A stretch of 31,047 bases of DNA, taken from positions 1-31,047 of the forward strand of contig JAULBX010028238.1 in the NCBI GenBank assembly GCA_032358255.1. Direction: 5' to 3'. Positions within the stretch are counted from its first letter, which is position 1. Each line of letters starts with the position of its first letter. The translations under genes and the position numbers were made by a program. Positions 14,058-21,169 of the stretch are shown piece by piece. This DNA comes from Heterotrichella gracilis (lineage: Eukaryota > Sar > Xanthophyceae > Tribonematales > Xanthonemataceae). The notes under the pieces were generated by a model. The model made no database searches. It saw only the letters and a program-made list of their open reading frames with translations, and was not told where the DNA came from.

Positions 14058-16359
14058 CGCCGTGCTCCTTTCTTAACTGTTTCGCATGCGAAACTGCATC
14101 AACGGAGCTATCAAAAACCTTGAGCAGGTTTCCCAGCGGGAGCAGGTCAACGTTGATGATTGTTGATTCGCCGCCCTTGCGCTTAATCAGCACTTCGCGG
14201 GGCTTCGCTCCCTCTGTCAGCCACTTGTATTCCGAGTCATTGAGGTTGAGGCGGTCCTGGTAATGCGCCTTGTTGGCCCGTGGGTCTGGATAAAAAATGT
14301 ATGTCTCGATGTTCGACATAAATTTTTCAACGGAGGGCGAATTCAAAATTGCATCGGCGGACTGCGCAGCGCCAATAAATGCGCCGTCAGTCTTGCGAAT
14401 CTCCTGCAGCAGCATGTCAATCTTTGGTCCCATCACCGGGCTTTGTAGGTACTTGGGCAGCTCGTCTACAAACACCGCGTAACCCCCCTTATTGCGGGCG
14501 GTTACAAGCAGCTTATGAAACAGGTAATACGCCAGGGGGGACAGCACATCCGGCAGGTCTAGCAGCGTGGTCATGTCGAAAGTAACCAGCGGCGTCGAAA
14601 AATCCAGCGTGTCTTTTTCGCCAGTGAAGAACCCGGACAAGGGGCCTTCAATCCAGCGATTCAGCGCGCGGCGCAAAGTGCCCTCGCGCGAAAGGCCAAA
14701 GGCATCGGCAACATTCGTCAACGTGCGTTGCGACTTGTCCAGGGTGTAACCCTGTTCAATCGCAAAGTCGATGGTTTGCAAGGATGTTTCATCCGAGCGA
14801 CCGAGCAGCACCTGATACCAGGACTGCAAAAACGCCCTCGACTCCGCATCATTGGGCAACTGCAGGGGGTTCACCCCGATTCCGTCCACCACGTCGATGT
14901 AAACGCCATCCATAAACATCGTCATGAGTTCCAGGCCGTGCAGGCGGTCAAATGCCAGGCAGCGGAAGCCCTCGTATTTGAAGCACTGCGACAGCAGGAA
15001 CGAAATCAGCGTTGTCTTGCCGCTGTCAGTGCCGCCGAGGATTAGCGTGTGGCCGGGTGCCTTTGCTCTGGCGATGGAGTGCCAGGTAAAACCATATTCA
15101 GACCCTGATAGGGTCTTAAAGGTCGTCACGGGGCTATCGCCCCAGGCGCAGGCGTCCAGGCCCTCGCCTACCGTCGCAAAGCTGGCCAGGTGTGCAGCGT
15201 TCTCGCTGGTCAGGCTGCGCTTGCGTGGGTTGTGTGCGTGCATTTCGGGGAAGCGGGACCAGAATTGCGCCTCCTGGTTGCGGCGCTCACGCGCCACCCG
15301 GTAGCCCCACTGCTCGACCGTGTTGCGAACGTCTGCAATGGCCCGCTCCAGGTCTTCCACCGAATTGCCGAACACTTCGATTGCCCAGCGATGCCGAAGC
15401 ATCACAATTTCATCGGCTTGGATGCGTTCGGCCAGCTCGTTCAATTCCATAAGAATCAACTCGCTAGCCTTGGTGAAGGACAGCGTATTTTTCTTGCGGT
15501 CTTCTACATCGCTAAGCGCCGCCTGCTTATCGACAGATGCAAACGTCTGATAAACCGACAGCTCCCGCCGAATGCGGTACAGGCCATCCAGTAACCCGGA
15601 GTCTGTGGCCGAGGCTGGCAGCTTGACGTAAAGCCAGCCAGAAAAACGCTCAGTAGCACCGCGATAAATCTGGTGTGCTTTGCCCTTGGGAAACTCTATA
15701 TCTGTCCCACTTAGCAGGCCATCAAACGAGCCGTCTGCGGGCAGCTTTTGCAGGCTTGGCCTGCCCTCTAAAAGCTGATTCCAATAGCTGGCCACCTCGT
15801 CGCCCGTCAACTGACGCGCACGGTATTCCTTGAGGCGTAAAAGCGCCGAATCCGTGGCTTCGACCAGGATTCGATATAGCTCGTCTGTGCTGCTGCCCTC
15901 TGTGGTTTGGGCCATGACCGCCAGTTGATCCATAACGCTATCAACTGACGTTGCAAAAATCAGGTAATGCCGCGTCCGGTAAGACTCTGTGAAATGCCCC
16001 GCCCACTTGTCCGCAATTTCTTGCGCCATGGGAATCGAAAAATGTTCCTTGCTAACGTCCCGCTTTGATTTGTAGCGGTGCGTTTGCTGAAACACCATGA
16101 TGGTCGCCGGTAAACCCTTGAAGAAGGCTTCACGGCCCTTGTATAGGCCGTCCTGGTGGGATTGCTCCAGACCCGAATAGTCGCGGCCTACGACCTCGAC
16201 AACCCGCGCCATGACACCCCCGCGCGTAAGCGTGGTGGTGCGGTCAGACATGGTTGTGAACAGGGGGCATTTTTCCTCGATAGAGGTAAATTCCCGAGTT
16301 CTCGGAAACACCCCATCACGCCCCAGCAGCCAGGAGAAGGCATCAAGAATGGTAGACAT
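14026..16359 (-). CDS. virB4: VirB4 ATPase
   Basis: This 777-residue T4SS ATPase energises pilus biogenesis and DNA passage at the inner membrane. Walker A is GGTDSGKTT at 442-450. Walker B is YAVFVDELPKYL near residue 640, followed by a Gln motif (IGAAQSADAIL). The length is normal for the family. The start overlaps virB3 by 17 bp. Near the end, codons for VSHAK form the perfect palindrome GTTTCGCATGCGAAAC (14079-14094). Confidence 0.95.
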   Translation of the reverse strand: MSTILDAFSWLLGRDGVFPRTREFTSIEEKCPLFTTMSDRTTTLTRGGVMARVVEVVGRDYSGLEQSHQDGLYKGREAFFKGLPATIMVFQQTHRYKSKRDVSKEHFSIPMAQEIADKWAGHFTESYRTRHYLIFATSVDSVMDQLAVMAQTTEGSSTDELYRILVEATDSALLRLKEYRARQLTGDEVASYWNQLLEGRPSLQKLPADGSFDGLLSGTDIEFPKGKAHQIYRGATERFSGWLYVKLPASATDSGLLDGLYRIRRELSVYQTFASVDKQAALSDVEDRKKNTLSFTKASELILMELNELAERIQADEIVMLRHRWAIEVFGNSVEDLERAIADVRNTVEQWGYRVARERRNQEAQFWSRFPEMHAHNPRKRSLTSENAAHLASFATVGEGLDACAWGDSPVTTFKTLSGSEYGFTWHSIARAKAPGHTLILGGTDSGKTTLISFLLSQCFKYEGFRCLAFDRLHGLELMTMFMDGVYIDVVDGIGVNPLQLPNDAESRAFLQSWYQVLLGRSDETSLQTIDFAIEQGYTLDKSQRTLTNVADAFGLSREGTLRRALNRWIEGPLSGFFTGEKDTLDFSTPLVTFDMTTLLDLPDVLSPLAYYLFHKLLVTARNKGGYAVFVDELPKYLQSPVMGPKIDMLLQEIRKTDGAFIGAAQSADAILNSPSVEKFMSNIETYIFYPDPRANKAHYQDRLNLNDSEYKWLTEGAKPREVLIKRKGGESTIINVDLLPLGNLLKVFDSSVDAVSHAKQLRKEHGDAWKRHYLGR
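14079..14094. promoter_or_regulatory. Palindrome site 3, inside the virB4 3' end (GTTTCGCATGCGAAAC)
   Basis: A perfect 16-bp palindrome lies within virB4 coding sequence (encoding VSHAK), 22 bp upstream of the virB5 start. An operator here could set virB5 and downstream expression separately from virB4; alternatively it may be a partition site. Confidence 0.68.
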
Positions 16360-16612
16360 TGCCGCCCTCGCTGTTCTTGGTTTTGCCTAGCTTCAAATGG
16401 CTCAAGAAGACGCTGAAAAATTCAGGGTCTAGCTTCGCCATGAAAAAGCCAAAGCTCCACAGCGCGCCAAAGATGCCGAAGCCCACAAAGCGGTTATTGA
16501 TGAAGCCCATAAACACCGCTGACACGATCAGCGCCACGATGGCGTAATCTCGGGGGACGCCCGCAGTCAGCACGGGTTGCCAGAGCGTGGGGTAAATGAC
16601 GGCCTTTTTCAT
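16343..16612 (-). CDS. virB3: VirB3 membrane protein
   Basis: The protein has 89 residues. Hydrophobic segments at about 25-43 and 45-62 are preceded by the VirB3-like N-terminus YPTLWQPVLTAGVPRDYAI and followed by DPEFFSVFL. VirB3 works with VirB4 at the inner membrane in pilus assembly. ATG 16612 overlaps the stop of the small membrane gene upstream (ATGA). A longer in-frame start at 16816 would overlap virB2 and has low-complexity sequence. Confidence 0.9.
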   Translation of the reverse strand: MKKAVIYPTLWQPVLTAGVPRDYAIVALIVSAVFMGFINNRFVGFGIFGALWSFGFFMAKLDPEFFSVFLSHLKLGKTKNSEGGNVYHS

Positions 16613-16791
16613 GCCGAAACTGGTGCGAACCAGCCCAGGACATAGCCGCAGCAGCTCACGACCAATGCACCGGCCATCAGCAGCCCGCCAGCCTTGGCGG
16701 GCAGGATGCGCAGCACCATCAGCAGGCCTAGCGCGTTGAAAAGCAACACGCCCGCGAAGATAGCCGCCACTGGCATTAGGAGTACGCCCAT
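16609..16791 (-). CDS. Small two-helix membrane protein between virB2 and virB3
   Basis: The protein has up to 60 residues with two hydrophobic segments (about 3-27 and 36-55) and a short basic turn (RILPAK). No named family is recognised. The second ATG at 16776 shares an A with the virB2 stop (TAATG), which would make a 55-residue product; either start is possible. Its stop overlaps the virB3 start. Tight coupling on both sides argues that it is a genuine T4SS accessory gene. Confidence 0.72.
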   Translation of the reverse strand: MGVLLMPVAAIFAGVLLFNALGLLMVLRILPAKAGGLLMAGALVVSCCGYVLGWFAPVSA

Positions 16792-17105
16792 TCTGCGAAG
16801 GACGCAGCGCCACCAATGATTAGGGTTCCCATCAAGATGCGAACGCCTACCAGGTGGCTAATGCGTGACATGAGCATGAGGATGCCGGTCACGATGATCA
16901 CGATGGTCGTGATGGTGATGGCAATTTTTCCCTTGAGGATGCCCGCCAGTTCGTTGCCTTTGGCGTTTGTCTTTTCAAAGGGGTCAGCGGCCCAGGCCAG
17001 GTTTACAAAACTAACGTCAATCACCGCCACGATTAGGACGGCCAGCATCAGAACAATGAGGAAATCAGTCGCTTTGAAGTCGGATGGTTTGATATTCAGT
17101 TGCAT
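16776..17105 (-). CDS. virB2: VirB2/TrbC-type pilin precursor
   Basis: This 109-residue major pilin precursor has a long N-terminal signal ending NLAWA, with cleavage likely before ADPFEK (about residue 41). The mature part has two hydrophobic helices (about 60-78 and 86-104), the VirB2/TrbC fold. AAGGAG sits 6 bases before ATG 17105. The TrbC-like layout could allow cyclisation, but I see no TraF-like peptidase gene in the window. Confidence 0.9.
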   Translation of the reverse strand: MQLNIKPSDFKATDFLIVLMLAVLIVAVIDVSFVNLAWAADPFEKTNAKGNELAGILKGKIAITITTIVIIVTGILMLMSRISHLVGVRILMGTLIIGGAASFAEWAYS

Positions 17106-17114
17106 GGGAACTCC

Positions 17115-17426
17115 TTAAAGGTTTGGTTGAGGTTGGGGGGAATTGATAAGCCAGGCAGGGGCGGATTGCGCCCACGCCAGGGCGGCGCAGATCGCTTCAC
17201 GTTCTCCGCCGCAAATGCGAGACGCCACCGGCAGATAGGTCTGCGCGGTGGCGTCTAGCTTGATTCTGTAAACAGTAGTCGGCCCCTCGGGGATCGGGCT
17301 TACTTCCCGACCACGGGCAACGTAAACGAGGCCGAGGGTGACGGCGCTACGGAGCGCCTTAGAAGAGAGGGTTTTGGGAAGGCGTACCGCTAATTCAATC
17401 GGCTCCTTTGCTTGGTTTTGTGTCAT
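17115..17426 (-). CDS. Unknown protein, second gene of the transfer operon
   Basis: The protein has about 103 residues starting at MTQNQAKEP. An alternative start 27 bases upstream adds nine residues. It is soluble, with no signal or membrane segment. A patch at about 15-60 resembles a small DNA-binding or adaptor fold with VRLPKTLSSKALRSAV and a following strand-rich part, but I recognise no family. It overlaps the 3' end of the preceding unknown gene by 32 bp and ends 10 bp before virB2. A regulator or T4SS accessory role is a guess from position. Confidence 0.65.
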   Translation of the reverse strand: MTQNQAKEPIELAVRLPKTLSSKALRSAVTLGLVYVARGREVSPIPEGPTTVYRIKLDATAQTYLPVASRICGGEREAICAALAWAQSAPAWLINSPQPQPNL

Positions 17427-17682
17427 TTCTTCGGCGTGGCTCCAACAAAACAAGAATTTCGTTAATGCGTAATTGCTCTTTAACTAACCGCAGGGCGGTG
17501 TTAATGCTCTTAAACGTTCGGACCTCGCCTCGCTCGGTGAAAAGGGTTCCTCCCCCCGTCCCTCTCGCTCGTATATGCAGTGCGAATTCCTCTAACTTTT
17601 CGTCAGTAGGCTCTAGCAAAACCGTGAAGTTCTTCACGTTTTCTGCAATATTTTTGAAGTCCTTTAGATGCAATTCTCGCAT
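17395..17682 (-). CDS. Unknown protein, first gene of the transfer operon
   Basis: The protein has 95 residues, charged and soluble. The middle (about 42-80), RGEVRTFKSINTALRLVKEQ then LRINEILVLLE, recalls short plasmid partition- or regulation-associated proteins with an RGxxRxFKS motif; this is a weak resemblance, not an identification. AGGA lies about 8 bases before ATG 17682. It is the first gene transcribed leftward from the divergent promoter region and could autoregulate the operon. The base composition is slightly more AT-rich than that of the virB genes. Confidence 0.65.
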   Translation of the reverse strand: MRELHLKDFKNIAENVKNFTVLLEPTDEKLEEFALHIRARGTGGGTLFTERGEVRTFKSINTALRLVKEQLRINEILVLLEPRRRNDTKPSKGAD

Positions 17683-17829
17683 TTTGTATCCTGTGTGTCA
17701 ACGACAAAACCTGACTTTTGTTTTTATGATTAACCGTTTTTCCCTAGGGCAGCGGCTAAAATTTGGTTTTAGTTTTCGCAAAATAACTACTTTTCAGTTT
17801 GTAATTTTCGCACTTCCTGTTACCAAATA
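17683..17829. promoter_or_regulatory. Divergent promoter region of the transfer operon and virB1
   Basis: This AT-rich 147-bp gap separates divergent genes. CTAAAA, TTTGG and TTTTAG form an inverted repeat at 17756-17772. AGCGGCTAAA (17751-17760) matches ten of the 13 bases of the IncP KorB operator. TTTTCGCA occurs twice (17773-17780 and 17805-17812) and resembles a half of the GTTTCGC palindromes. These are plausible operators; exact -10/-35 boxes are not clear. Confidence 0.55.
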
Positions 17830-18306
17830 ATGCTTGACTGGCCCTTGCTCATTGAGACTTGCGCTCCAAACGTAGCCCCCGGAACCATGGCGCGGATCAT
17901 CCGGCAAGAGTCCGGTATGAAGCCTTTTGCGATTGGTGTAAACGGGGAATTCCGCCTAAAACGACAGCCCAGCAGTGCAAAGGAAGCAGCCGCATGGGCT
18001 GATTGGCTCATAAAAAACGGCTACAACATAGATATGGGGGCCGCTCAGATCAACAGTGCGAACCTAAACCGTCTCGGACTTACAACATCCACGGTTTTCG
18101 ACCCATGCACGAACATAAAAGCGGCTGGGGCGTTACTGACTGAAAACTACCGTGCGGCAGTAAAGACCTACGGAGAAGGCCAAGCGGCACTGCAAGCGGC
18201 CTTGTCCATGTATAACACCGGGCGTTTCAAAAGCACCGTAGGCGCGCGTTACGTCTTGAAGTTGAGTTCCATAAGCCTGGATGATTCCAAGGTAGCGACT
18301 CGTTAG
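17830..18306 (+). CDS. virB1: VirB1-like lytic transglycosylase
   Basis: The protein has 158 residues. Catalytic Glu lies in RQESG (about 27), followed by NIDMGAAQIN (about 66-75), the SLT-family DxGxxQIN motif, and later LSMYNTG. It would open peptidoglycan for T4SS assembly. No classical signal peptide is visible at this start, which is unusual for a periplasmic enzyme, though some plasmid VirB1 proteins are similarly short. It is transcribed away from the virB2 operon, unlike the collinear layout of Ti plasmids. No good Shine-Dalgarno motif was found before ATG 17830. Confidence 0.88.
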   Translation: MLDWPLLIETCAPNVAPGTMARIIRQESGMKPFAIGVNGEFRLKRQPSSAKEAAAWADWLIKNGYNIDMGAAQINSANLNRLGLTTSTVFDPCTNIKAAGALLTENYRAAVKTYGEGQAALQAALSMYNTGRFKSTVGARYVLKLSSISLDDSKVATR

Positions 18307-18313
18307 CTCTGCA

Positions 18314-18329
18314 ATTTCGCATGCGAAAC
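18314..18329. promoter_or_regulatory. Palindrome site 4 (ATTTCGCATGCGAAAC)
   Basis: One base differs from the perfect 16-mer. It lies 8 bp after the virB1 stop and immediately before repeat R2 (18333-18445). Confidence 0.62.
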
Positions 18330-18332
18330 ACT

Positions 18333-18445
18333 CGGGGCCTTTTCGTTGCACGAAAAACGGGATGCCCATTCCAGGCGCGCGCCTTCGCGCTTGGTCGCAG
18401 CGCGACTGGCCGTAAACGGCCCCCTTCCAGGCCACCACTGGCCGC
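18333..18445. repeat. Direct repeat R2, copy a (after virB1)
   Basis: These 113 bases match 26174-26286 with only a few differences. Hairpins TTTTCGT/ACGAAAA (18340-18356) and GGCCGT/ACGGCC (18408-18421) are preserved in both copies by paired changes. Both copies lie just downstream of a gene's stop codon (virB1, rep). Nothing coding is seen. Confidence 0.85.
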
Positions 18446-18495
18446 TGCTACGCAGAAAACCAATACCGCCCCCTGCCCTACCCCTTGCCTTTCCC

Positions 18496-18594
18496 CTGAA
18501 AGACAAACGGGGCCTCACGCAGCGCCCTTGCGGCGCGCCCGTAGGGCGTGGGGTCTGGGGTATGGGGGCGAAGCGCCCCATGTCTACGGCTCCC
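18496..18594 (-). repeat. Repeat R5, copy a (inverted relative to 29657-29754)
   Basis: The reverse complement matches 29657-29754, including the shared hairpin GGGGCGCTTCGCCCC and the segment ACCCCACGCCCTACGGG. The middle part is diverged. The interval 18446-18623 holds only this and other GC-rich stems. Confidence 0.7.
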
Positions 18595-18623
18595 CGCCAA
18601 CGGCCCCCACTTCAACGCCCACC

Positions 18624-18986
18624 CTATTCCGGCATGAAGCGGGCTTGTAGCTGTTCCTGCAGGTCTTCGGACATGGCGGCGGTGTGTACCAGGCACCACC
18701 ATACCTGCGGATATTTTTCGTAATTGGTCTTTGGGCCACTGCCCCGGCTGATAACTTCCAGGCCCCGCAGCTCCAGCCCGTTACCCGTCACTTTCGTGAC
18801 GACAGCAGCAACCAGATTCGGGAGCAAGGTGGTTTTGCCTGTATCACTCTGCAGCCGAGCATGAAACTGGCCCTGCGGGTTGCTGCCATCAATCCATTTC
18901 TCAAGCCGCAAATCACCGGCCACCGGCATTTGTGGAAATGGGAGCTTTACTCCCCGGTCGCGGGTTCGGTAGACAGTGCATAACAC
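18624..18986 (-). CDS. Unknown 120-residue protein
   Basis: This is a soluble protein with no signal or membrane segment. The central part (about 30-60) reads GQFHARLQSDTGKTTLLPNL, which contains GKTT but lacks a proper Walker A glycine pattern. A Trp-rich patch (QVWWCLVH) lies near 95. The start shown is GTG 18986. An ATG at 18929 gives 101 residues, and neither has a good ribosome binding site. The gene runs opposite to its neighbours, between virB1 and ardC. Amino-acid composition looks like a real protein rather than GC-rich noise, but I do not recognise it. Confidence 0.55.
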   Translation of the reverse strand: MLCTVYRTRDRGVKLPFPQMPVAGDLRLEKWIDGSNPQGQFHARLQSDTGKTTLLPNLVAAVVTKVTGNGLELRGLEVISRGSGPKTNYEKYPQVWWCLVHTAAMSEDLQEQLQARFMPE

Positions 18987-19025
18987 TGTTTAAGCATACA
19001 GCATTCGGGGTGTATTTGTCGGCTG

Positions 19026-19041
19026 TTTTCGCATGCGAAAC
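19026..19041. promoter_or_regulatory. Palindrome site 5 (TTTTCGCATGCGAAAC)
   Basis: It differs by one base from the perfect site. It opens the roughly 480-bp non-coding leader of ardC, as site 7 opens the leader of the DUF2958 gene. Confidence 0.62.
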
Positions 19042-19176
19042 AACCTCTTGTCGCTTCGCTTGTCACCAGAAGTCCGCAGCGCGCGGCGCGCGACCGCAAG
19101 CCCGAGGGCCGGTAGGCGCGCTGTGCGCGCTCCTTGGCTGCGCCAAGTGGTCAGAAACGGGCGCTGCCCGTTTGGT

Positions 19177-19509
19177 GGCGCTCGCCGCGCGGCGTTGCAA
19201 GTCTTCTGTGTGTTCGGGTGGGGTGCCATTGCCTCGCTGCGTTTGTCGCCTGGGTTGAACTTTAGGACGAGTCGGCCATGTTGCGCGGGCTTTCGCGGCA
19301 TAAAGCCGGTCGTGTCGTCGCGCGTGTCGTCACTGCGTTCCCCACGCCCTCCCCACTCCCTTTTTATTCCACGACCCGCACACCACCGCCCAGCAGTCGC
19401 GCGCTGCGCGCGTGTCACCTGGGCTTGTCCTTTGTCGTCCTGTCATTCCACCCAATACGGCGACGAACTCAGCGAGGCGATGGCACTTAACCACCCACAA
19501 AGGACACAC
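19177..19509 (+). repeat. Leader repeat R6, copy a (before ardC)
   Basis: This region is homologous to 20835-21169 before the next gene. A 45-bp block is identical (19277-19321 and 20937-20981). A hairpin at 19400-19412 (CGCGC/GCGCG) is matched by a compensated version at 21060-21072 (CACGC/GCGTG). AAGGA before ATG 19510 serves ardC. The rest of 18987-19176 is GC-rich stem-loop sequence with no gene. Confidence 0.88.
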
Positions 19510-20331
19510 ATGAACACTTCCAACACAAACAAAACGGCTTCGGAATCTAGCAACGCGATTAGCTTGGATTTTTCTGCAATTCTTGCAACTGCCATCGAGC
19601 AGCCGGGGGTAATTAGCGAGGCTTACCGGGCTTTCCATAGTTTCAGTTTGGGCAATCAGATGTTGGCTGCAATGCAGTTGGCCAGCCGGGGATTGCCACT
19701 CTCCCCAATCGCTAGCTTTTTGTCATGGAAGGAAAAAGGGCGTTCGGTCGTGAAGGGCCAGAAGGCAATTTCTTTGTTTATGCCCGTGACCAGCAAAGGC
19801 CAGCGCGAAAACAAGGAAACCGGAGAGGCCGAGGCGTTTAGCTTTACGCGCTTCATTGTTAAGCCGCACTGGTTCAGCTATGACCAGACAGAGGGCGCAG
19901 ACTTCGCGCCGGAAATCAAGACACCGCAATGGGATGCAGCAATGGCGCTGCAGGCTCTGGGCATTACCGAAATCAGCTTCGATAGCTTGAACGGAAACGT
20001 ACAAGGCTACGCAACCGGCCAAAGCATCGCAGTGAACCCCATGGCGTGGTTTAAGCATAAGACCCGTTTTCACGAATTGGCGCATGTCGTGCTCGGACAC
20101 ACTGCAGAACACCTTATGACAGATTGCGAATTGACCCCGCGCGATTTGCGCGAGGTCGAGGCCGAGGGTGTGGCCTATGTGCTTTGCACCTTGTTGGACT
20201 TGCCTGGCCATGCCGAGGCGCGCGGCTATATCCAGAGCTGGTTATCTACTGACCTAATCCCCGAGCGCAGCGCGCAAAAGATATTTGCGACCGCGCAGAA
20301 GATATTGGCCGCAGGTCAGCCCGCCAACTAA
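19510..20331 (+). CDS. ardC: ArdC-like antirestriction protein
   Basis: The protein has 273 residues. The N-terminal part (about 15-150) is the ArdC single-strand-binding type domain (AYRAFHSFSLGNQMLAAMQLA, then SWKEKGRSVVKGQKAI). The C-terminal zincin-like domain carries HELAHVVLGH at 188-197 with a downstream Glu in EVEAEGVAYVL (about 215-225) as likely third zinc ligand. ArdC proteins bind single-stranded DNA and protect incoming plasmid DNA from restriction. ATG 19510 has AAGGA about 7 bases upstream. A longer in-frame start at 19033 would run through the repeated leader and is rejected. The gene lies in the proposed leading region. Confidence 0.9.
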   Translation: MNTSNTNKTASESSNAISLDFSAILATAIEQPGVISEAYRAFHSFSLGNQMLAAMQLASRGLPLSPIASFLSWKEKGRSVVKGQKAISLFMPVTSKGQRENKETGEAEAFSFTRFIVKPHWFSYDQTEGADFAPEIKTPQWDAAMALQALGITEISFDSLNGNVQGYATGQSIAVNPMAWFKHKTRFHELAHVVLGHTAEHLMTDCELTPRDLREVEAEGVAYVLCTLLDLPGHAEARGYIQSWLSTDLIPERSAQKIFATAQKILAAGQPAN

Positions 20332-20351
20332 GCCGGAAGAGGGGCGGCGGG

Positions 20352-20375
20352 TGCATGCGGCGTATGCCGCATGCA
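20352..20375. terminator. Strong hairpin after ardC
   Basis: Perfect 10-bp arms (TGCATGCGGC and GCCGCATGCA) with loop GTAT lie 20 bases after the ardC stop. No T-run follows, so it may be a rho-independent-like end or an RNA stabiliser. Confidence 0.5.
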
Positions 20376-20394
20376 AATGCGATCTAGTCGGCTG

Positions 20395-20410
20395 GTTTCG
20401 CGTCCGAAAC
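20395..20410. promoter_or_regulatory. Palindrome site 6 (GTTTCGCGTCCGAAAC)
   Basis: This is a degenerate family member with one mismatch in the arm. With flanking TG/CA it has 8-bp arms around CGTC. It lies between the ardC hairpin and the long nested inverted repeat. Confidence 0.5.
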
Positions 20411-20434
20411 CAGGCGCATGAGTAGCACGCTCAA

Positions 20435-20517
20435 CAAGAGGACGTTACCCCATGCGCTGGCCTGACCGACCCACAAGGGGACGGATTGCGGCCAGCTCCT
20501 GGAATAACGTCCTCTTG
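20435..20517. repeat. Nested long inverted repeat
   Basis: Outer arms of 13 bases (CAAGAGGACGTTA at 20435-20447 and its complement at 20505-20517) enclose inner arms GCTGGCC (20456-20462) and GGCCAGC (20490-20496). It could fold as one long stem on single-stranded DNA or RNA. There is no gene here. It may be a small RNA, a single-strand initiation site or a remnant of a mobile element. Confidence 0.75.
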
Positions 20518-20579
20518 GCCGCGTGGCTTATCTCCCGAATGCAGGTTGTGCGCTTGCGCGCAGTGGCTGGTAGTCGGCG

Positions 20580-20595
20580 GTTTCGCATGCGAAAC
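20580..20595. promoter_or_regulatory. Palindrome site 7 (GTTTCGCATGCGAAAC)
   Basis: This is a perfect site, extended to the 20-bp palindrome CGGTTTCGCATGCGAAACCG (20578-20597). It stands at the left of the leader of the DUF2958 gene, parallel to site 5 before ardC. Confidence 0.7.
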
Positions 20596-20834
20596 CGGAG
20601 GGGTCGGGTGGGTACGCTCAAAAAGGGACACCCGGCCCGCTTATGCCGGAACCCTCCCCCTCCGCTGCGCTGCGGGGATGAACCCGTCAACGCAAGCCGG
20701 GCAACCCTTTGCCGCTTGGCTTAACCCTGGGGAGCAGTCGCGTAGCGCGCGACTGCGATCACCGCTGCCCTGCAGCTACTCGCTGCGCGAGCTGCGCCCG
20801 TGGGGCGCGGATTTGTGTGCCTGGCGGCACAGGG

Positions 20835-21169
20835 GGCGCTCGCCGCGCGGCGTTGTTGTTTCGTCTGTGTGGGGCCTCGGTGGGTGCCTTCGCATCGCTG
20901 AGTTATCGCCTGGGTTTCACTTTAGGGCGAGTCGGGCATGTTGCGCGGGCTTTCGCGGCATAAAGCCGGTCGTGTCGTCGCCCCTGTCGTCACTGCGTTC
21001 CCCAGGGGTTCCCCACTCCCTTTTTATTCCACGACCCGCACACCACCGGCCAGCAGTCACACGCTGCGCGTGAGTCACCTGGCCTTGCCCTTTGTCGCCC
21101 TGCCATTACACCCATACGGCGAAGAACTCAGCGATGCGAAGGCATTAACCAACCAAGAAGGAACCCACT
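20835..21169 (+). repeat. Leader repeat R6, copy b (before the DUF2958 gene)
   Basis: This second copy of the ardC leader ends at the ATG of the next gene. The copies match best from 20892 onward. Most differences in the only shared reading frame would change amino acids, so the conserved feature is structure or regulation rather than a peptide. The sequence from 20598 to 20834 holds GC-rich stems and no supportable gene. Confidence 0.88.

Noticed and set aside
19278..19490. Small open frame (MLRGLSRHKAGRVV...) shared by both copies of the ardC/DUF2958 leader
   Set aside because: Most differences between the copies change the amino acid, the frame ends differ, and there is no good ribosome binding site. 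The conservation is better explained by DNA or RNA structure.
20435..20517. Possible integron attC site
   Set aside because: The arms lack the RYYYAAC and GTTRRRY core sites and there is no cassette gene or integrase.
20486..21073. Long open frames in the GC-rich gaps (for example 20486-21073, 26232-26786, 30676-30921)
   Set aside because: They run through repeated hairpin sequences, lack ribosome binding sites, have Pro/Arg/Ala-biased products, and recur on both strands as expected from GC-rich DNA.
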